From an uncultured Collinsella sp. (GTDB taxonomy: Bacteria > Actinomycetota > Coriobacteriia > Coriobacteriales > Coriobacteriaceae), in contig URVZ01000044.1 in NCBI GenBank assembly GCA_900551365.1, positions 1 through 14,186 on the forward strand: DNA of 14,186 nt, read 5' to 3'. How positions within the stretch are numbered: the first letter of the stretch is position 1; each line of letters opens with the position of its first letter. The position numbers and the translations under genes are program-made. The notes under the pieces were generated by a model. The model was not told the DNA's origin. It did not search any database and worked only from the letters and a program-made list of their open reading frames with translations. Positions 13,430-14,186 of this stretch are shown here, one piece after another.

Positions 13430-13555
13430 TTTGTCCACCTTGCCGCCGAATCCCTCCGTGTGTCCTCGCGTAGGCGTTTGGGACAAACCCTGGGACAAAT
13501 CCGTGAACTATTTCGAAACCGCAAGCCCACAGTTTCATTTTTGTCCGGGGACAAA
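13430..13555. repeat. Cluster of five GGACAAA motifs
   Basis: GGACAAA occurs at 13481-13487, 13493-13499 and 13549-13555, and its complement TTTGTCC at 13430-13436 and 13540-13546. The last two form a TTTTGTCC-GG-GGACAAAA palindrome, and the middle two are direct repeats 12 bases apart. The region 13333-13811 has only short frames without recognisable protein patterns on both strands. The cluster may be a protein-binding array. Confidence 0.6.
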
Positions 13556-13811
13556 ATCGGGTTGGTTTTGAGGCCCTAAAACGTCCGATATGAACACCAA
13601 AACAGCCGACTATCCTCTTCGACACCCGTTTGGCAAAGTGAATCGTAGCCAGCGGCTTTAACGTCTTGCATTTCCGCAGGTCATGAGGGATGCACAAGAG
13701 CGATGACTGAAAGAATCGTCGCGGGTGGCTTTGTTTTCGCCCTTATGAGCCGGCTCTAAGCGCCTTAGGAACCGAGCGGGAAATCCGAGCTAGAGGATCC
13801 CAATCGTCGCC

Positions 13812-13949
13812 TTATTTCAGGCTGATTGCAACCGGCTGTTCGCCTTCCCACGCCAATGGCGTGCAGACATCTTCGATATTCTCGCTCGTTATGGCAAAAA
13901 TCGCGTCTCCAGGGCTTGCCTTTTTCGATTTGGCGTATTGCTCTTCAGA
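13812..13949 (-). pseudogene. C-terminal scrap of an unknown gene
   Basis: A minus-strand frame open from just after a stop near 13951 to TAA 13812-13814 gives about 45 codons: EEQYAKSKKASPGDAIFAI, then TSENIEDVC and TPLAWEGEQPVAISLK at the end. It reads like genuine protein but has no start codon or ribosome site and no family I can name. Its upstream end coincides with the point where the TetR fragment at 13945-14046 breaks off, so a deletion has probably joined two genes. Confidence 0.5.
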
Positions 13950-14046
13950 TCATCGTGGTGTGCTCGTAGCCGCGCCCCACGAGGAGCCGCTCGGCAACGT
14001 CGAGAATCCTCTCGACCGTCTCCTCCGGGTACTTATTGCGTGTCAC
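13945..14046 (-). pseudogene. Truncated TetR family regulator, N-terminal 33 residues
   Basis: GTG 14046, four bases after GGAGGT, opens (M)TRNKYPEETVERILDVAE and continues RLLVGRGYEHTTMI before a TGA at 13945-13947. This is the first helix and the start of the helix-turn-helix of a TetR protein; intact members continue for another 150 or more residues (D-I-V-x-x-L-G-x-S-K-G). The break at TTMI joins a different reading frame that belongs to another gene. It cannot bind DNA as it stands. It is unlike the TetR at 10816 in sequence. Confidence 0.75.
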
Positions 14047-14063
14047 GGGCACCTCCGTCCTTG

Positions 14064-14075
14064 TTATCGCGATAA
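14064..14075. promoter_or_regulatory. Palindrome TTATCGCGATAA before the TetR fragment
   Basis: A perfect 12-base palindrome lies 17 bases upstream of the GTG of the truncated TetR gene, where an autoregulatory TetR operator would sit. No gene or RNA is recognisable in 14076-14186. Confidence 0.45.
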
Positions 14076-14186
14076 ACATACCATGAGTGGCGTACGGGTC
14101 GAGAAGGGCTGGCGCCAAAAGAGCCCAACGGCCGTTACGGCTTCGTTAGAAACGCGCCCCACCATGGATGGTGAACCCGAAAGGTA

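Noticed and set aside
13344..13697. Short frames on both strands after the ATPase repeat
   Set aside because: They overlap each other, lack ribosome sites and show no conserved protein character; the GGACAAA repeats explain part of their pattern.
13291..13737. CGCCCTTAT present both in the ATPase inverted repeat and near 13726-13737, as a possible target-site duplication
   Set aside because: Only nine bases shared, at unrelated distances from any element boundary; chance is likely.
1..14186. CRISPR arrays, tRNA or rRNA genes, complete insertion sequences
   Set aside because: No regularly spaced repeats, cloverleaf, rRNA-like stretch or transposase was seen.

Overview
The window looks like chromosome from a high-GC anaerobic gut actinobacterium of the class Coriobacteriia (Collinsella/Olsenella/Eggerthellaceae-like). 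The grounds are GC-rich third codon positions, several Old Yellow Enzyme (OYE)-type iron-sulfur flavoenzymes, small flavodoxin-fold reductases, and MerR/TetR regulators each beside one target. This placement rests on gene content and style; no rRNA or housekeeping marker is complete here.

Layout. Positions 1-191 hold the 3' end of a forward gene, possibly a type IIA topoisomerase A subunit, closed by a strong hairpin at 224-273. Positions 331-2152 form a small-flavoprotein region: an intact Isf-like flavoprotein (331-861, minus), a related gene with one frameshift (1074-1609, minus), and a divergent MerR regulator (1715-2152, plus) with a clear MerR-type operator between them. Positions 2153-2567 are a gene graveyard: a broken N-terminal piece of an AAA ATPase, two long inverted repeats and an uncertain small ORF. 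Positions 2576-5478 hold a second MerR regulator with a GyrI-like ligand domain, divergent from a 667-residue OYE/4Fe-4S/FAD reductase that ends in a strong terminator.

Positions 5694-11479 hold the most interesting block, all on the minus strand. A TetR regulator is followed by a membrane-anchored choloylglycine-hydrolase-family amidase, a second OYE/Fe-S/FAD reductase, and the large and small subunits of an aconitase X dehydratase. The last four genes are closely packed (gaps of 9 and 17 bases, then a 4-base overlap). The same CAGCACAC-N-GTGTGCTG palindrome lies over the TetR promoter and just before the amidase, so this looks like one TetR-controlled catabolic operon. A plausible but unproven scheme is that the amidase frees a substrate outside the cell, aconitase X dehydrates a hydroxy acid, and the flavoenzyme reduces the new double bond.

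Positions 11538-13332 hold a small Cys/His-rich orphan protein and an AAA ATPase with a DUF4143 nuclease-like domain, preceded by a near-perfect 20-bp inverted repeat. Positions 13333-14186 are mostly degraded: a cluster of five GGACAAA motifs, the C-terminal scrap of an unknown gene, and the first 33 residues of a TetR regulator cut off at that scrap.
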